Source: Coriaria nepalensis (lineage: Eukaryota > Streptophyta > Magnoliopsida > Cucurbitales > Coriariaceae). Taken from it: a stretch of 64,000 bases of DNA. Below, piece after piece: positions 46,873-60,044 of the stretch (positions are counted from its first letter, which is position 1; each line of letters starts with the position of its first letter). The translations under genes and the position numbers were made by a program. The notes beneath the pieces are model-generated. The model saw nothing but the letters and a program-made list of their open reading frames with translations. It did not search any database and was not told where the DNA came from. The stretch is from NCBI GenBank assembly GCA_027186245.1, contig CP114486.1:6973501-7037500 (forward strand), in the 5' to 3' direction.

Positions 46873-48957
46873 TGTGAGGCCCGATCAATTTTGGGCATAA
46901 AGAACTATGTGATACTATTCAACTTGGGCATAAGGAATGAGTTATTACTGTTCAGTTTTTGGCATAAGCAATTAGCCCTCAAGTTATCAGGCTAATTATG
47001 GTAATAATATAACAAAGGATTTATATTGCTATTGTATAGAATATAGGACAAAAATAATTAGGCTATGGAATTCACCAGCTCACCTTTCTCTCTCATGGTA
47101 TAAGATAAGGATGAAGAGATATTAGTTTGGTTATCAATAGAAACTATACACCTATCAGACAATAATTACGAAATTATTATCTTTAGCTTCAACTTCATAT
47201 AGTATGCATGACTTCAGCAGCTTCACTGACCAGAAAATTTCCACTGCCCCAAACTTTGAGAAAATTTCAACAAAAACTAAAGAACTTGCTTCCCTATTCC
47301 ATAACGAGATTCAGTGAAGGTGAAAGCAAGATTCTAAAGTGACAGGCCATAATTCTAATCCTGTACAGTACAAAAAAGAGCATACCAATCAATAATGATT
47401 TTTGGTAAGAACCTTCTTCGTTCGTGGATTTGAAATCATTACTTCTTTGATAAATAGGTCGAAAATGAGAGTGGAATATGTAGGAAATAAGGTACCAAGA
47501 TGAAATCAAGGTTTAGACATCTAATTAGTTAGTAAGGATCAGAATATGTTGAGGTTTCGAGGCAAGGCCGACGCCTCAAAATGCAAAGGGTCGAGCCTTT
47601 AAGAGGCAAAGGGTCTATGGGTCGACACCATCAATATATGAAGGGGTCGACGCCATCAATGTATGAAGGGGTCGACGGGTCGACACCTTGAATATACAAA
47701 AAGGGTCGACGAGGTCGACACCCTCAATGAGCAAAGGGTCAACCAGGTCCAATACTCAACACCTCGACCAAGAACTTGGTCTGGACTAGGAACCCAGACC
47801 GAGAGACGTTAATTGAGAACTCAGTTTGGGAAAGCATAAAACACATTGGTCTAGAAAAATAAGAAAAAGACATCGATCTAGGAAAGAAGAAAAGGCCTCA
47901 GTCTGGGAAGCAAAATAGGAAGTCTTAGTCTCGATCTCGACACACTCGATCCTCAAAATATTGGGATTACTTAATAGGTCGATGGGTTGACGCCCCGACG
48001 GGTCACCGCCCTTGATGCCCACAATAGGTGGATTAATATATGGGTTAAAGCCTGCTATAACAACATTTAAGTCACATAAAATAATGATTAGGACTCGAGA
48101 GAGACACATGAAGGGTAGTTATCTATTTTAGTTAATTGAATTACCTTAGACATTCCTAATGATAGAAATTTCCATCTTTGCTTGTATTGATGCTTAGATC
48201 TATTAGAGGAGCACCTTTCCAAGTAAGCTAGCATCTAAATAGACTAGGACCAACGGAGGTTGAACTGATGATCACTATTGCATGTTAGTTTTTAAATAGT
48301 TTTAAGTTGTTAAAAGGTGTTTAAGCTATTTCATGATTTCTATTCTACTGATTGTGAGTGATATTCATAGTATTATTCACTGCTTTTTTAAAAGTTATCT
48401 AAAGATTGCTTATGCTATTTCATGGTTTTTTGCCATACATGCTGAATTCTTAAATTATTGGATATGAATGAGGATTTCATGTATCTATAATCTATATGAT
48501 GTTTATGAAAGTGATAGGATTGAAATAAGGATTTCATAAGTATATGACCTGTGTTGGGTAAACTATGTACTGTATGGATTTGAAGTGTATGAAGTTTGTG
48601 ATGAGATCTCATTCCAACATTAGGTATGTTGGGCTATATGTACATAGTATGTCATGATTTCTGCATGGTATGTCCTGTTATAAGGAGAATTGCTCCTTTA
48701 GGTATCATTCCTATGGGTGAAAGGATGTAGCGAAGAAATGTTATTGTTCGGCCCCTCATTTGAAGGTTCTTGTGAAAGTTAATGGGAGCAAAGTGACATA
48801 AGGCCACCTCTTGAATCCTAAGTGGGAGCAAAAGTGTCATGTGATCACCTCTTGTCTCTTACACTTATGATTTTGTGATGTTTTTTGATGGGTGAAAAGT
48901 CTTGAGTTGAACATTTTCCACAGGCTATAATATATGGAAGTAAGTAAGAAAAGTGGC
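46873..48957 (+). mobile_element. Gypsy-type LTR, right copy
   Basis: It starts TGTGAGGCCCGATCAATT and is collinear with the left LTR to AAGTGGC at 48957, after which the copia pol sequence resumes. In the first 60 bases the two LTRs differ at roughly one base in six, mostly transitions, so the element is old. It lacks one 91-bp duplicate and has a different repeat block at 47590-47720 (GGGGTCGACGCCATCAATG units). Confidence 0.8.
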
Positions 48958-51170
48958 TTATGAAGATTGCGTGGTTATGGATTCCTCATATCTAATCTCC
49001 AGATATCTTTGGTCGTGTAATTCTCACGCTGGTCACGAATCCAGTAAATCAAGTAGTGACACAAGTTTACTTCTTGGATCCTTTCATTGAGTACCGCATT
49101 TCAATGCTCGTTACTAGGATTACTAGTAAATCTACTAAGCTTTCCAAAAAGAAAAGCTATGTCAGGCCTAGTACAATTCATGACATATATTAGACACCCG
49201 ATTACTCTTGTATAATCTAATTGGGCAATCGTCTCCCATAATTTCGACTTATTTTGATAATATATTATCACATGGTATACTTACCGGTGTGCTTTCCAAG
49301 TGACCAAACTTTTTCAACACTTTCTTTATATAATGAGACTGTTTTAAAGTTAGGATATTTTTATTTCTAGTTATTTTAATTCCTAAAATCAGCCACACTC
49401 ATATCTTTCATATCAAAATTTGCCGAAAGAAAATCTTTGATATTTTGCACATGTTCTAAGTTAGTCCTAAGTACCAACATGTCATCTACATATAAACATC
49501 CATTTCTGATTCATTAATCATGAAACTATTTGAGAGGGTAGCTTGGTCAAACTTTTCATGTCACTATTTTGGTATTTTTCTTAAGACCATGTAATGACTT
49601 CATCAATTTACATACTTAGTATTCTTATCCATTGACCATGATCTTTTGGTTGTTTCATATATATATCTTCTTCTAATTCACTATTTAGGAATATTGTTTT
49701 GACATCCATGGTGAATCCATAAGCTATAGATATAACTTATTGGAATGAGAATCTTATGGTGGATATTCAGGCAACCGGTACATATGTGTCAAATAATCAA
49801 CAACATCTTTTTGGGTAAGACCCTTATCTATCAATCTAGCTTTAAACTAATTTATAGTTTCATTAACCCTTTTGAATATCCACTTATATTCAATAAGTCT
49901 AGAACACAGAGGAAGATCAACCAATATCCATGTTTAATTCCCCATTATAGAATTCATTTCTTCTTTTACTGCTTTTTGTTTTTTCCAAAAAGAAGCTTCT
50001 TAAGATTTCAAAGGTTTGACGATTGGACTCAACACTTGAGATAAGTGGAGTTGAGTTACTTATTGTATCTCTTATTCCCTCCACCAAGTATATATGGAAG
50101 AAGTTCCACTTTACCATTCTCTTCGTTATTTTTAGAATTTTGATTTTTTTTTTATTTAAATTTAAAATTTGCTTGGGAAGTGTTTGGAACTTATTTTCAT
50201 CAAATAAGCATCACTAGATTCTATGATGATATTCAATGAATAACCATTATTTGGTTCAATCACTATAAATCTATATGATTTGCTATGAGATGCATATCCA
50301 AGGAATATGTATTCAATTTTTATTTCACCAAAATGTTTTCTCTTATGCTCTAAAACTCTTACTACAGCTCTACAACCACACACCTTCAGGTAGCCTTAAT
50401 TTGGATTTCTTTTCTTCCATAATTCATAAGGTATTATTTTGATCCTTTTTGTGAGAACTCAGTTCAACAGGTTGTTAATTAAGCTTCCCCAAAAAACCAT
50501 GTCCAAGTCTTGAATTTGAAAGCATAAAATTTATCATTTCTTTCAAAGTTCTATTTTCCTTACCCCCACACCATTTTATTGTGGTGTGTATAGAGCCGTG
50601 ATTTCATGAATTATTTCATTTAGTTCAAAAAATGATGGATTATAATATTTTCCACCTCTATCGGTTCTTAGACATTTTATTTTTTAATCACACTGAACTT
50701 CCACTTCACCTTTAAATATAGAAAAGTATTTCATAAATTCATCTTTACTTGTAAAAGATATAGATACCAATATCTACTATAATCATCAATAAATGTTGCA
50801 AAAACAATTTTCTCCTAAAGATGGTGTAACATGCATATCACATAAGTAGTCACTGCAAATTAATTCAAGTAAATTTGAATTTCTATAAACACTTGGAAAA
50901 GGCGGTCTTGTAAATTTTGTTAACATATATCACACTTTTCCAAATATATCATATTTAGGAATAATTCGAATTTAACCAGAATTTGCCTAAGATTTATGTG
51001 TTCTAAACATTTATAGCATAACAAATAAAGAGACACAACAATATAAGGAGAAACATCATTATTATTAATTACATTAATTTTAATAACGCCATTTGGGTTC
51101 AAACCCACTTTTAAGAAATACAAATAGTCAAGGTTGAAACACTCTCCCCAGCCTTAACCATAAAGCCACG
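48958..51170 (-). pseudogene. N-terminal pol of the split copia element
   Basis: Minus strand, right to left: the GAG-pre-integrase-like segment (CYKCLEHINLRQILVKFELF, about 50960-51020); integrase with CLRTDRGGKYYNPSFFELNE (50620-50680) and ALYTPQ-stop-NGV; the post-integrase segment IFLGYASHSKSYRFIVIEPN (50245-50305) then IIIESSDAY; reverse-transcriptase scraps around 49600-50000 (FKARLIDKGLTQKD); and SRFTSNPSNEH-stop-NAV (49080-49140), where the stop replaces Trp. It breaks off at the gypsy-type insertion; the RNase H continuation is at 44160-44654. No gag or 5' LTR is identifiable. Confidence 0.85.
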
Positions 51171-51219
51171 CCAGTTGCCCTTTTCCATGCCGCCCTATGG
51201 TTTTGGCCACCGGCAGCCC

Positions 51220-52465
51220 CTAATTTGTTAGGAAACATAAGCAAGCTAATAATAGAGTAAATGCAGTGGAAATAATATTTAAAATTTTATTCAGATAACA
51301 TCCTAACATGCATAGTTTCTAGAAAGATCTATCATACAATAATTATATCACATATAATTCTTTTACAGAAAGCATAGTAAATCTCATTAATATTAAAATC
51401 AAAATTAGGCTAAAATGGATATCTTTCTTCTTGAATAATTTATATAGAACTCTTCTTTGATGAGATGGGAGGTGTCCACGAGTTTTCTTTATAACCTTAT
51501 TCCACGAGATTCGTTTTGCACAATTAAGTTTCTACTTAAGTTTCAACTCATGAAACTATAAGTTCGGGGAAAGGAAAAGAAAAATAATATCTTTTATCTC
51601 TAGGGAATTTCGGCCAAGGGTGCTAATGAGCAAGCTTAAATTCAGCCAAGCCCTTAGGTGGTATTTATAGGCACAACTAAGTTATAGTTTCCTAATCACA
51701 TTAGGATTTCTAGTTGCCTAAAATCTCTTATCACCTTAAGTTATTTTTTACCTTAAAACTCTTAAAAGATAAAGTTGGGTCAAGCCCATATCATGGTTGG
51801 CCACCCTAATGGATCATACCCATATATATTTAATCAACCATTTAATCATCTTGATATTGAAGTGATGGATTTTTATCTTCTTTGAATTGAAGTGATGTAT
51901 CTCATTTTGATCACTTACAACCTTCGTTCCTGACACTCTATATAGAACTGTTTGCCCTACTATGACCCTTGGTTGGGGTGTTTTAGGATAATGTCAAAGT
52001 ATAGGCCCCTAAGCATAAGGTTCCATAGTGATTTTAGGTCTAAGAATCACTAACACATATAGTCATTAGATTAACATTCCTTAATAGTTAGTATAAATAC
52101 CATTGCGGTTATCTAATGTCACGTTCAGTGAACTTAGTCTCCCACCTAGATCAACCACATGATAATCCATATATTCTTTCAATGTCAATGGTCATAAGAT
52201 TAACCATTCGGTTAAGAGGATAACACTCGCAACAATCTTTCTGAATAATCAATGTTCAATCTCGATACTTCTATAACTTTGAACTATTTAGATCTTTAGG
52301 CATTAATCATCTGAGTTAGTCTTTCTGATTATCAATGTTCATATGATTTAATGTTATGTTATGTAAATATAACATTTGATTTTTAAATATATAAAAATCC
52401 ATGATTAAATCAATGATAATGTATAAAAACATTTGATTAATTTTGCCCACAAAAATCCATTAACC
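51220..52465 (-). mobile_element. Copia-family long LTR fragment (minus)
   Basis: It contains the leader/TATA region (GGTATTTATAGGC, 51659), a GGTCAAGCCCATATCATGG block (51777), then the U3 block TGACCCTTGGTTGGGG (51964) and GTATAGGCCCCTAAGC. About 0.7 kb normally lying between these blocks is absent, so this copy carries an internal deletion. It runs into the tandem array at 52471. Confidence 0.6.
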
Positions 52466-52470
52466 TTTAC

Positions 52471-53652
52471 GTGTGCATTTGTTTCACCTAAAAAGTATTT
52501 CAATAAGTCTTCTCAAGCCATTAAATCATATGAAAGCAATTCGAACAAATTCTGTTTTCGCACTTCAAATACAAGTTTCATGCATAACATGCTAATGATC
52601 TTTGAAGGACACATGTGCATTTGTTTCACTTAAAAATCATTTCAAAGAGTCTTCTCAAGCCACTAAATCATAAGAAAACAAATCGAATGAATTCTATTTT
52701 TCCACTTCAAACACGTGTTTCGTGTATAACATGCTAATGATCTTTAATGGACACGTGTGCATTTGCTTCGCCTAAGAATCATTTCAATGAGTCTCTTCAA
52801 GCCACTAGGTCTTTTAAATGAGGTTCGAACGAATTCTTTTTTCACACTTGAAATACAAGTTTCGTGAATAACATCGTAATGATCTTTTGAAAGACACTTA
52901 TGCATTTATTTCACCTAGAAATAATGTCAATGAGTCTCCTCAAGCTATTAAATTATATGAAAGCAATTCGAACGAATTTTATTTTCGCACTTCAAACACA
53001 AGTTTCATGCATAGCATCATAATGATCATTTGAAGCACACGTGTGCATTTATTTTACCTAAAAATCATTTCAATGAGTCTCTTCAAGCCACTAAATCATT
53101 TGAAAACAATTCGAAAGAATTCTATTTTCGCACTTTGAACACGTGTTTCATGCATAACATTAGAATGATCTTTAAAGAACATGTGTGCATCTGGTTCACC
53201 TGAAAATCATTTCAATAAGTCTTCTCAAGCTACTAAATCATATGAAATCAATTTGAATGAATTATGCTTTCACAATTCAAACACAACTTTCGTTCATAAC
53301 ATGTTGATGATCTTTGAAGAACATGTGTGCAAATGTTTATCCTAAAAATCATTTCAATGAGTCTCGTCAACACACTAAATCATATGAAAGCAATTCGAAC
53401 GATTTCTATTTTTGCACTTCAAACCCGTGTTTCATACATAACATGTTAATGATCTTTAAAGGATATGTGTGTATTTGTTTCCCTTAAAAATCATTTCAAT
53501 GAGTTTCCTCAAGCCACTAAATCATATGAAAACAACTCGAACGAATTCTATTTTCTCAATTCAAACACAAGTTTCATGCATAACATGCTAATGATCTTTG
53601 AAGAACATATGTGTATTTTTTTTTACCAAAAAATCATTTCAATGATTAATTT
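52471..53652. repeat. Tandem array, about 8 copies of a 142-bp unit
   Basis: Unit starts aligned on GTGTGCATTTGTTTCACC lie at 52471, 52613, 52755, 52898, 53041, 53183, 53335, 53467 and 53609: periods 142, 142, 143, 143, 142, 152, 132 and 142. Each unit carries AATCATTTCAATGAGTC, CAAGCCACTAAATCATATGA, CAATTCGAACGAATTCTATT and ATAACATGCTAATGATC. Copies differ by scattered substitutions. Short ORFs within it (52433-52633, 53465-53680) are repeat artefacts. Confidence 0.97.
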
Positions 53653-55070
53653 CACCCATAAAAATCCATTAACCCTTTAATTTCTGATTATTAGTATAAA
53701 CCTTTAAAGCACTTTTATAATAAAATAAAAGTTCATATGTAACTTATTAATTTCTAATTAAATTACTACCACACTTAGTTGTGCTAGCAGAGCTATATAA
53801 CATTAAATTAAAAAATCAATCATTACCATTTTCCCCTTATAGTTAAACTATAAGTCAAATTACCATTTTACTCTTAAGATAATTTTGGTATGTTTTTTCC
53901 TTTTCTATTATGAAACTTTAAGTGAGTTACTACAAACGTTATGTATATGACCGATTAGTTTCTACATCATGCCGATAGGAGGATTTCATAAACACCTTTA
54001 TGATTTTATTTAATTCCAAATTAAATTTATTTAATTAAAAATAATATTTTAAATTAAACAGTTAACTTAATCTTCTCATGATTAAACAACTTTAAACCTC
54101 TAAGTTAAGATTAACTTTTAGTAAAGTGTTAAAACTATCTAGGATATAGAAGTACTATCTTCCAAAAGAACCTATTGTGACTATAATATGTTTATAATAA
54201 CAATTCTTCTATCTTGGCAATATCTCAATTCATTCTATAGCATGGTTAAATTGATAAAAGCTAATAGAAACATCATATGGACTATTATATCTTTATTAAA
54301 CATTGACAATGAATTTAAAGAAACTCTTTTCCTACCATACTACTCTGTAGATATTTCTTGTTCAATAAAAAAATATAATCTATAGTACCATTTCCCAAAC
54401 ACGAAAGCGATTGATTCATTTTTGACTACTTATAACCTTCTCACACAACACTTCATGCCCAATGGTTCACCCTGTATTCACCTATGGCTAGGGATAATTA
54501 GAATGATACTAAAGCATGAAGCCTTACTTAAGAAACCATGGTGTCTCGAGTCCGAGGATCACGTGAAATAGTCAGTAGATAATTTTCATTAACAGTTAAT
54601 GTTAATTATCATTGAGAATTATCTAAGTGTCACGTTCAACACTCTTAATCTCTACTAAGCGCCCATACAATCATTATGGTGTTTCACTAACACCAGTAGT
54701 TATAAGATCGGTCATCCTAACAATTAGATGATGAACTACATGATTGTCTATCTGGATCAATCAGTGCTCATTCTTGAGATCCTATGGCAAATAATTGTTT
54801 GTAACTTTAGAGCTTTAGCAACTCAATCTCTGCTACCATGACCTTTATCATGATCATTCTAGATAATAGAATTTATCATGATATGCATTTATATAACATA
54901 TAATATTAATTCCAACATAATTAATAAACCTGATAAATAATAATTGACTTTCATTAATGACAATAATATCTTGTTAATATCCACACAAAGATAGTATCAA
55001 ATAAAGTATTTGCCACCGTCGGGTTAAAATTTGATTAGCCTGACGGGCATATAATTTAATAATCTTCATC
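53653..55070 (-). mobile_element. Copia-family long LTR fragment (minus)
   Basis: Collinear with copy A: ACCTTTAAAGCACTTTTATAAT (53700), ATGACCGATTAGTTTCTAC (53948), GGCTAGGGATAATTAGAATG (54486), TAATATTAATTCCAACATAA (54901), and the LTR start near 55070. The array at 52471-53652 occupies its promoter-proximal side. Confidence 0.7.
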
Positions 55071-55520
55071 TGTCATCTCTTACCCCATTCCTTTCTAGTT
55101 GTTATTTTCTATAAGTTATCTAATCCTTATCTTTGATGCTTCCATCCTTGACCAATCAACGTTGGTATTCCCATGAAAGATATGTATCAGGTTTGTAGTG
55201 GTTTTTGTGGATTTTAATGGATTCTAAAACATTGACTACTATTTTGTAGGACGGTCAGGTCGTGGTTGGCGGATATTCTGAGCCAAATACAACTAACGAC
55301 CAGCAGAAAAAAAAAAAGGAGGAGATATCTAAGTCTTTGAATTTGCGTTTTGTTCGATCCTATGCGGCTTCATCTTCTATTGATGTGGAAGTTTCTATCA
55401 GTCTACAAGTAACCATAAGCGGAAGCGGTAATTCAAGAAACAATTTGGATCTAATTTTAAACATATATGAGCTATTTGAACCGTTACTTTACTAAACTTT
55501 TCCTCTCTAATTCAAAGTAC
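55071..55520. other. Short unassigned segment, LTR edge at 55398
   Basis: The plus-strand frame 55262-55495 reads GGYSEPNTTNDQQ and a Lys/Glu run but crosses an LTR edge motif (CAGTCTACAAGTAACCATAAG at 55399, matching copy A at 6150), so it is not one protein. TTTTGTAGGACGG at 55244-55256 resembles a splice acceptor. A gene scrap is possible but unrecognised. Confidence 0.3.
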
Positions 55521-58409
55521 TTTATTAATTAATTAATTTATTTCTCCACTAAGGACTTAGTTTCAAAGAAGTTTTTTTAAACTTTCTTCATTTAAAGGGT
55601 TTCTTGATTAGTAACAACATCTATCATAAAGAAAACAAAAGAGTCTGTTATAGTGCTACTACTAAATGTGAATGGGTCCACTAGAAGATTTCAAAAATTT
55701 ATATGAAGCTTCTCAAAACATTGGCCGAGTCTTCACGATGCACCAAAATATTATAACTATCATTACTTACGATATTAAAGAAGAAGTTTAAATCATAGCT
55801 TAGTCTTGGTACCACTACCTCCTTCGTGTACATCGCACCCTCTTGGCAAGTTTGTTATGGTAACTAGATCTATTACTTATCCTTAGTGTCTACAATATGG
55901 AAAGTAGACATAAGCCTTCACTCAACAAGTACAAACATAACTTATAAAATAATTATAAATATAAATACATATGATGTATGAAAATATACTATTTAAAAAT
56001 CTTAAAACCAATATTTTTTGAAAAGATTATTACACATTTTCATCTTACTCTTCCTTATACTTTCTTAATTTTTCTTTTATTGGTCCATATGTATGTACTA
56101 GTTGAGCGCTCAACCAATGAAAAGATAGGGGAGCGAACCAATCTGAACTTACCCATGGTCCTTGTATGCCTTGGCATGTTAATACATAACTTTAAATAAT
56201 CATTTCTTCATTGAGCCTCGGCCCTTCCTTCAAAAGGTTGGTATGACACTAAATTATTTCACTTCTTAATTTCCTAACATGAAAGATGAGGTAAACGTTT
56301 CATGATTCTCATGAGTGCGTTTGTTATTCAATATTTTCTAAAAGCAACAACAATAACAATTATAACATTCATTAAAGTCAATCACTTCACGATAGCAAAC
56401 CAATTAACAACGTGAACAACCATGCAACCATTAGAAAAAACTCATTCAATTTTAAGAACAGTTTTCATGTTGTAGGTGAGGTTCGTACTTACTTTGATTT
56501 CGTGCTTTTTCTGAAGGGTTTCGAGTACTTCCCAAATACTAGGTCAATTGTACGTCTGACTAATTAAAAAATTAACTTAACTTAACAAAAGCTTAACTTG
56601 CATAAGCTTTTCTATTTAGTTGACTTATCTCACTATGCATTTCTCACTTATTTTTTAGGAATCTACTTTCAAATATTTTCTTATTATAACTTTCTTGATT
56701 AAATGAGTAACTTTTGTCTAAGTTTTTCCTTCTAGATTATCATTTTTACCTTATGATTCAAGCCATTCTAGATAACCATTGAAACCAGAATGTCTATGAT
56801 AACTCTTTCTTATGTACATAGTAGAAGTTTGGATCTTTATATCTCATAAACCATAATCTCAATTGATCTTAAATTTTGCTCACATTTAGTAGAGCCTTTT
56901 ATCTGAGTTCCATAAAACTTTCAGCTCCAAATTCAATCATTTACCATGTCTTTTAATTTATTCATCCCACCTACACAGTTTCACTTTTCCTTCTGTTTGA
57001 TTTTCTATTTTCAATTGTCTTGGTTTAAGCCCTGTTTCTAGCATCTTGGATCCAATAAAATTATGCAATTTTGAAGGTATCTCTATCAATATTGTATCAA
57101 GCTACTGTAAAATATTTAGCTCAAGATTAGTATATGCACCCTTTGAATCCTCTAGGGTCCTATAAAATTATACAATTTTGAAGGTATCTCTATCAATATC
57201 ATATTAAGCTACTGTAAAATATTTAGCCCAAGAGTAGTATATGCACCTCTTTGAAATCTATTTAACTTAAGCCTGTCTGAAAACGAATCAAAACCTAACT
57301 GATTTCATTCCTTTACCTATATCTTGGCCTAGTTTCTTTAAATAATTCCAAGGTGAGGTTCATTTCATAGCTAATCTCTCAAACTTTAATTTGACATATT
57401 ATTTGCTCAATTTGATTTTCTAGAATGAAATTTATAGCTTGTCAAACTTTCAATTTTAATTCTGGGTTTTTAGATTGACCATCTAATTACCATTAACTTT
57501 GAAATTATATAACTTCTCCAATGCTGAAAATTTGGAGTCTTATGTCACTTTGAAGATCATGACCTCTAGTGTGTTCCTGTAAAATCTCATAATTGTCTAT
57601 GAAAATTATCATGACCAAAAGTTCAGAGAGTACTTATTTCTCACTATTCAAATTCAAGTTTTTACAGATTAATCACCTAACTTCCAGAATTTGTATCTTA
57701 GTCAATACATATCGATTTGGAGTGTTCCTGGTCTCTATAGAAAGCTAAGAGAGTCTAGTTTCATAATATAATAGTTTTAGGATTTTATACTTTATAGATA
57801 ATTTTAGAATTCAACTACTAAAATATAGCATAGAACTATTTAATTCAGTTCTGCAACAACGAGCTTACAAGGCCAATTAAACCGTTAGATAATCTTACCT
57901 AACTTCCTTCAATCATGTGATCTTCTTATTATTGATCAAACTTGGAGAAGTTTGGGAGTGAAATGGAGAGAAACATATGTGGAAATGGTAAGAGAGTAAA
58001 AGTGTGAAAGCAAGTGAGGGGAAACATATAATAAGGAGGAGGCGTAAAAATTTTAAAGAAGAGTGAAAAATCCTAAGGAAGAGGTGTGCAGATGCTTGAC
58101 ATGCATCAAAGTTTCCTTTCCACCTCTTCCTTTTTATGTAATTTGTTTTCTTTTAATCATCTAAAATTAAGAATTTCAAAATAGCTCCCCTTCTATTTCT
58201 CTTAGTTTTCTGATTTATTCCAAGACGCTTAAATTTTATTCTTTTAGTTCGAAAATAATTTCCCAAGTAAACTTTTAATATTCAAATCTTACGTTCGAAC
58301 TATTTTATCATTTCTTATAAGTACCAAAGATTTATGAATTTCTTAGTGAGCCATACAAAGTTAATTTATCTACCAGTTATATATAGTTAAGATTTTATGC
58401 GAGCTTACA
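55520..58409 (-). mobile_element. 3' LTR of a Ty3/gypsy element, minus (left end uncertain)
   Basis: On the minus strand the LTR starts TGTAAGCTCGC at 58409, directly after the polypurine tract TTAAGGAAAGGAGAA (58410-58424). TATA-like and leader features were not resolved. The left end could lie anywhere from about 55.5 to 56.5 kb, since the 5' LTR is missing and cannot be compared. No gene is supported inside. Confidence 0.6.
57055..57250. repeat. 107-bp tandem duplication within the gypsy LTR
   Basis: CAATTTTGAAGGTATCTCTA occurs at 57066 and 57173, each followed by a diverged copy of the same text down to TATATGCACC (57150, 57239). Confidence 0.93.
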
Positions 58410-58967
58410 TTCTCCTTTCCTTAAAATAATTTTGTCTCAAAATTTAGTCAAAAGTTGACATTCAAACTAGATACCTCGTAAATATTTTGAAACCACTTAT
58501 CATCTCCTCCTTAGTCTTGTTATTTATATTTTATTGTGGAAACAACACTTCAAATATCGTCCTTGTACTATAAGGAATAGCATCTCCATACTACCAAATT
58601 AACACTTCGGGAATTTAGGTTACACATGTTACGACCATCAAGTGCTTCTACTCTTGGACTTCTTACATGGTACCCTTACCACCGTCGAGTCTAGCTTCGA
58701 TCGATTTTAAGTATTATCAATTACTTATTATTGGTCTTTGATCTAAATTAAAAGCTTAAACCTTTCTTTATTTCACTCTTACTGAACATCTTACTTTCGT
58801 TTTCTAGATTACACTTAATGGTAATGAAAACAAGAATTCACACATTTCACATGTCATAGCATGGCATTACCATACATATAACACTCAATAACGCATCATA
58901 TATTGCATGTCTGACAATGAGTGTAGAATGTTCACATATATCCTATTATGCCTACATCCGTAAGGAA

Positions 58968-60040
58968 TTAAAATAATTTTTGGTACTTTTCCTTCATCTC
59001 ATTCTCTCTTTCCTATGTAGCTTCTTCCATTTTATGACTTCACCATAGCACCTTAACTAGTGGTATGATCTTATTTCTAAGTATTTTCTTCTTGCAATCT
59101 AATATTTGTACCGGTTTCTCTTCATAGGATAAATCTTCTTATAGCTGAATGGATTCCTATTCTAGTATATGTGAGGGATCAGATATGTATTTCCTGAACA
59201 TGGAGACGTGGAACACATTGTGTACTGAGAACATCTATGGTGGCAAGCCAAGCTTATAAGCAACTTTGCCAATACGTTCCAATATTTTGAGTAGTCTGAT
59301 GTATCGGGGGCTCAATTTTCCCTTCTTGCCAAAACACATTAGGCCTTTCATAGGTGAAATTTTTAAAAATACATTCGGCTTTTATTTATGTAGCTCTTCT
59401 ATTTGTTAAGAGCGGTTTATATTCTCTATTTTATCTTCTTAACTGCTTCAGTAGCAGATTTAATGAAGTTAGAGTTCATTAGCCTCCCTTCTTCCTATTT
59501 CATACCAGTGGACTGGAGATCTACATTTTCTCCCATATAAAGCTTCATAGGATGTCATTCCGATAGATGCTTGGTAACTATTATTATAGGAGAATTCTAT
59601 TAGTGGCGTATACTTATTCCATGCTCCCTAATCTAGGACACAAGCCCAAAGTATATCTTCCAATGTCTGGATAGTTTTCTCTAACTAACTGTTTGTTTGG
59701 AGGTGAAAAGTTGTGCTAAACTTAAGATTTGTTCCAATTTCTTATTACACGCTTTTCCAAAAAGTGGAAGTGAATCTACTATCATGGTATGAAATTCTCG
59801 ACAAAGGCACTCAATGTAATTGAATAATTTCATTCACATATAGCTTTGCTAATTACTCTTGGGAATGCATGCTTTGTACGGGTAAGAAGTGATTTGGCTA
59901 ATTTGTCGAAAATTACCTAGATTGCACCGTGTTCCTCAATCATTTAAGGAGCCCGACAATAAAATCCATAGTGATTTCTTCCCATTTCAATAAAAATCCA
60001 TAGGATAATGACCTAGATTGCATGTGTTACAGGATAGGTA
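58968..60040 (-). pseudogene. Ty3/gypsy integrase and C-terminal pol relic
   Basis: Minus strand, right to left: KWEEITMDFIVGLLK (about 59940-59985), LEKTIQTLEDILWACVLD (59635-59690), [20 protein letters not shown] (59535-59595) with GRKCRSPV, then NVFLKISPMKG, FGKKGKLSPRYI (59305-59340), HNVFHVSMFRKYISDPSH (59180-59235), and a C-terminal IPLVKVLW...EEAT...EREN. These are hallmarks of plant del/Tekay-type elements. Stops replace Trp twice near the C-terminus and Gln in the DGQSE motif. The frame ends at TAA 58968. Everything upstream of mid-integrase is missing; it stops at the LTR fragment near 60045. Confidence 0.9.
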
Positions 60041-60044
60041 CACA

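Noticed and set aside
52433..53680. CRISPR-like look of regularly repeated units
   Set aside because: Units are about 142 bp head to tail with no unique spacers, in a plant LTR; this is a minisatellite-type array.
55262..55495. Possible cystatin-like or other gene scrap (GGYSEPNTTNDQQ)
   Set aside because: Resemblance is limited to a few residues, and the frame continues across an LTR edge into repeat sequence.
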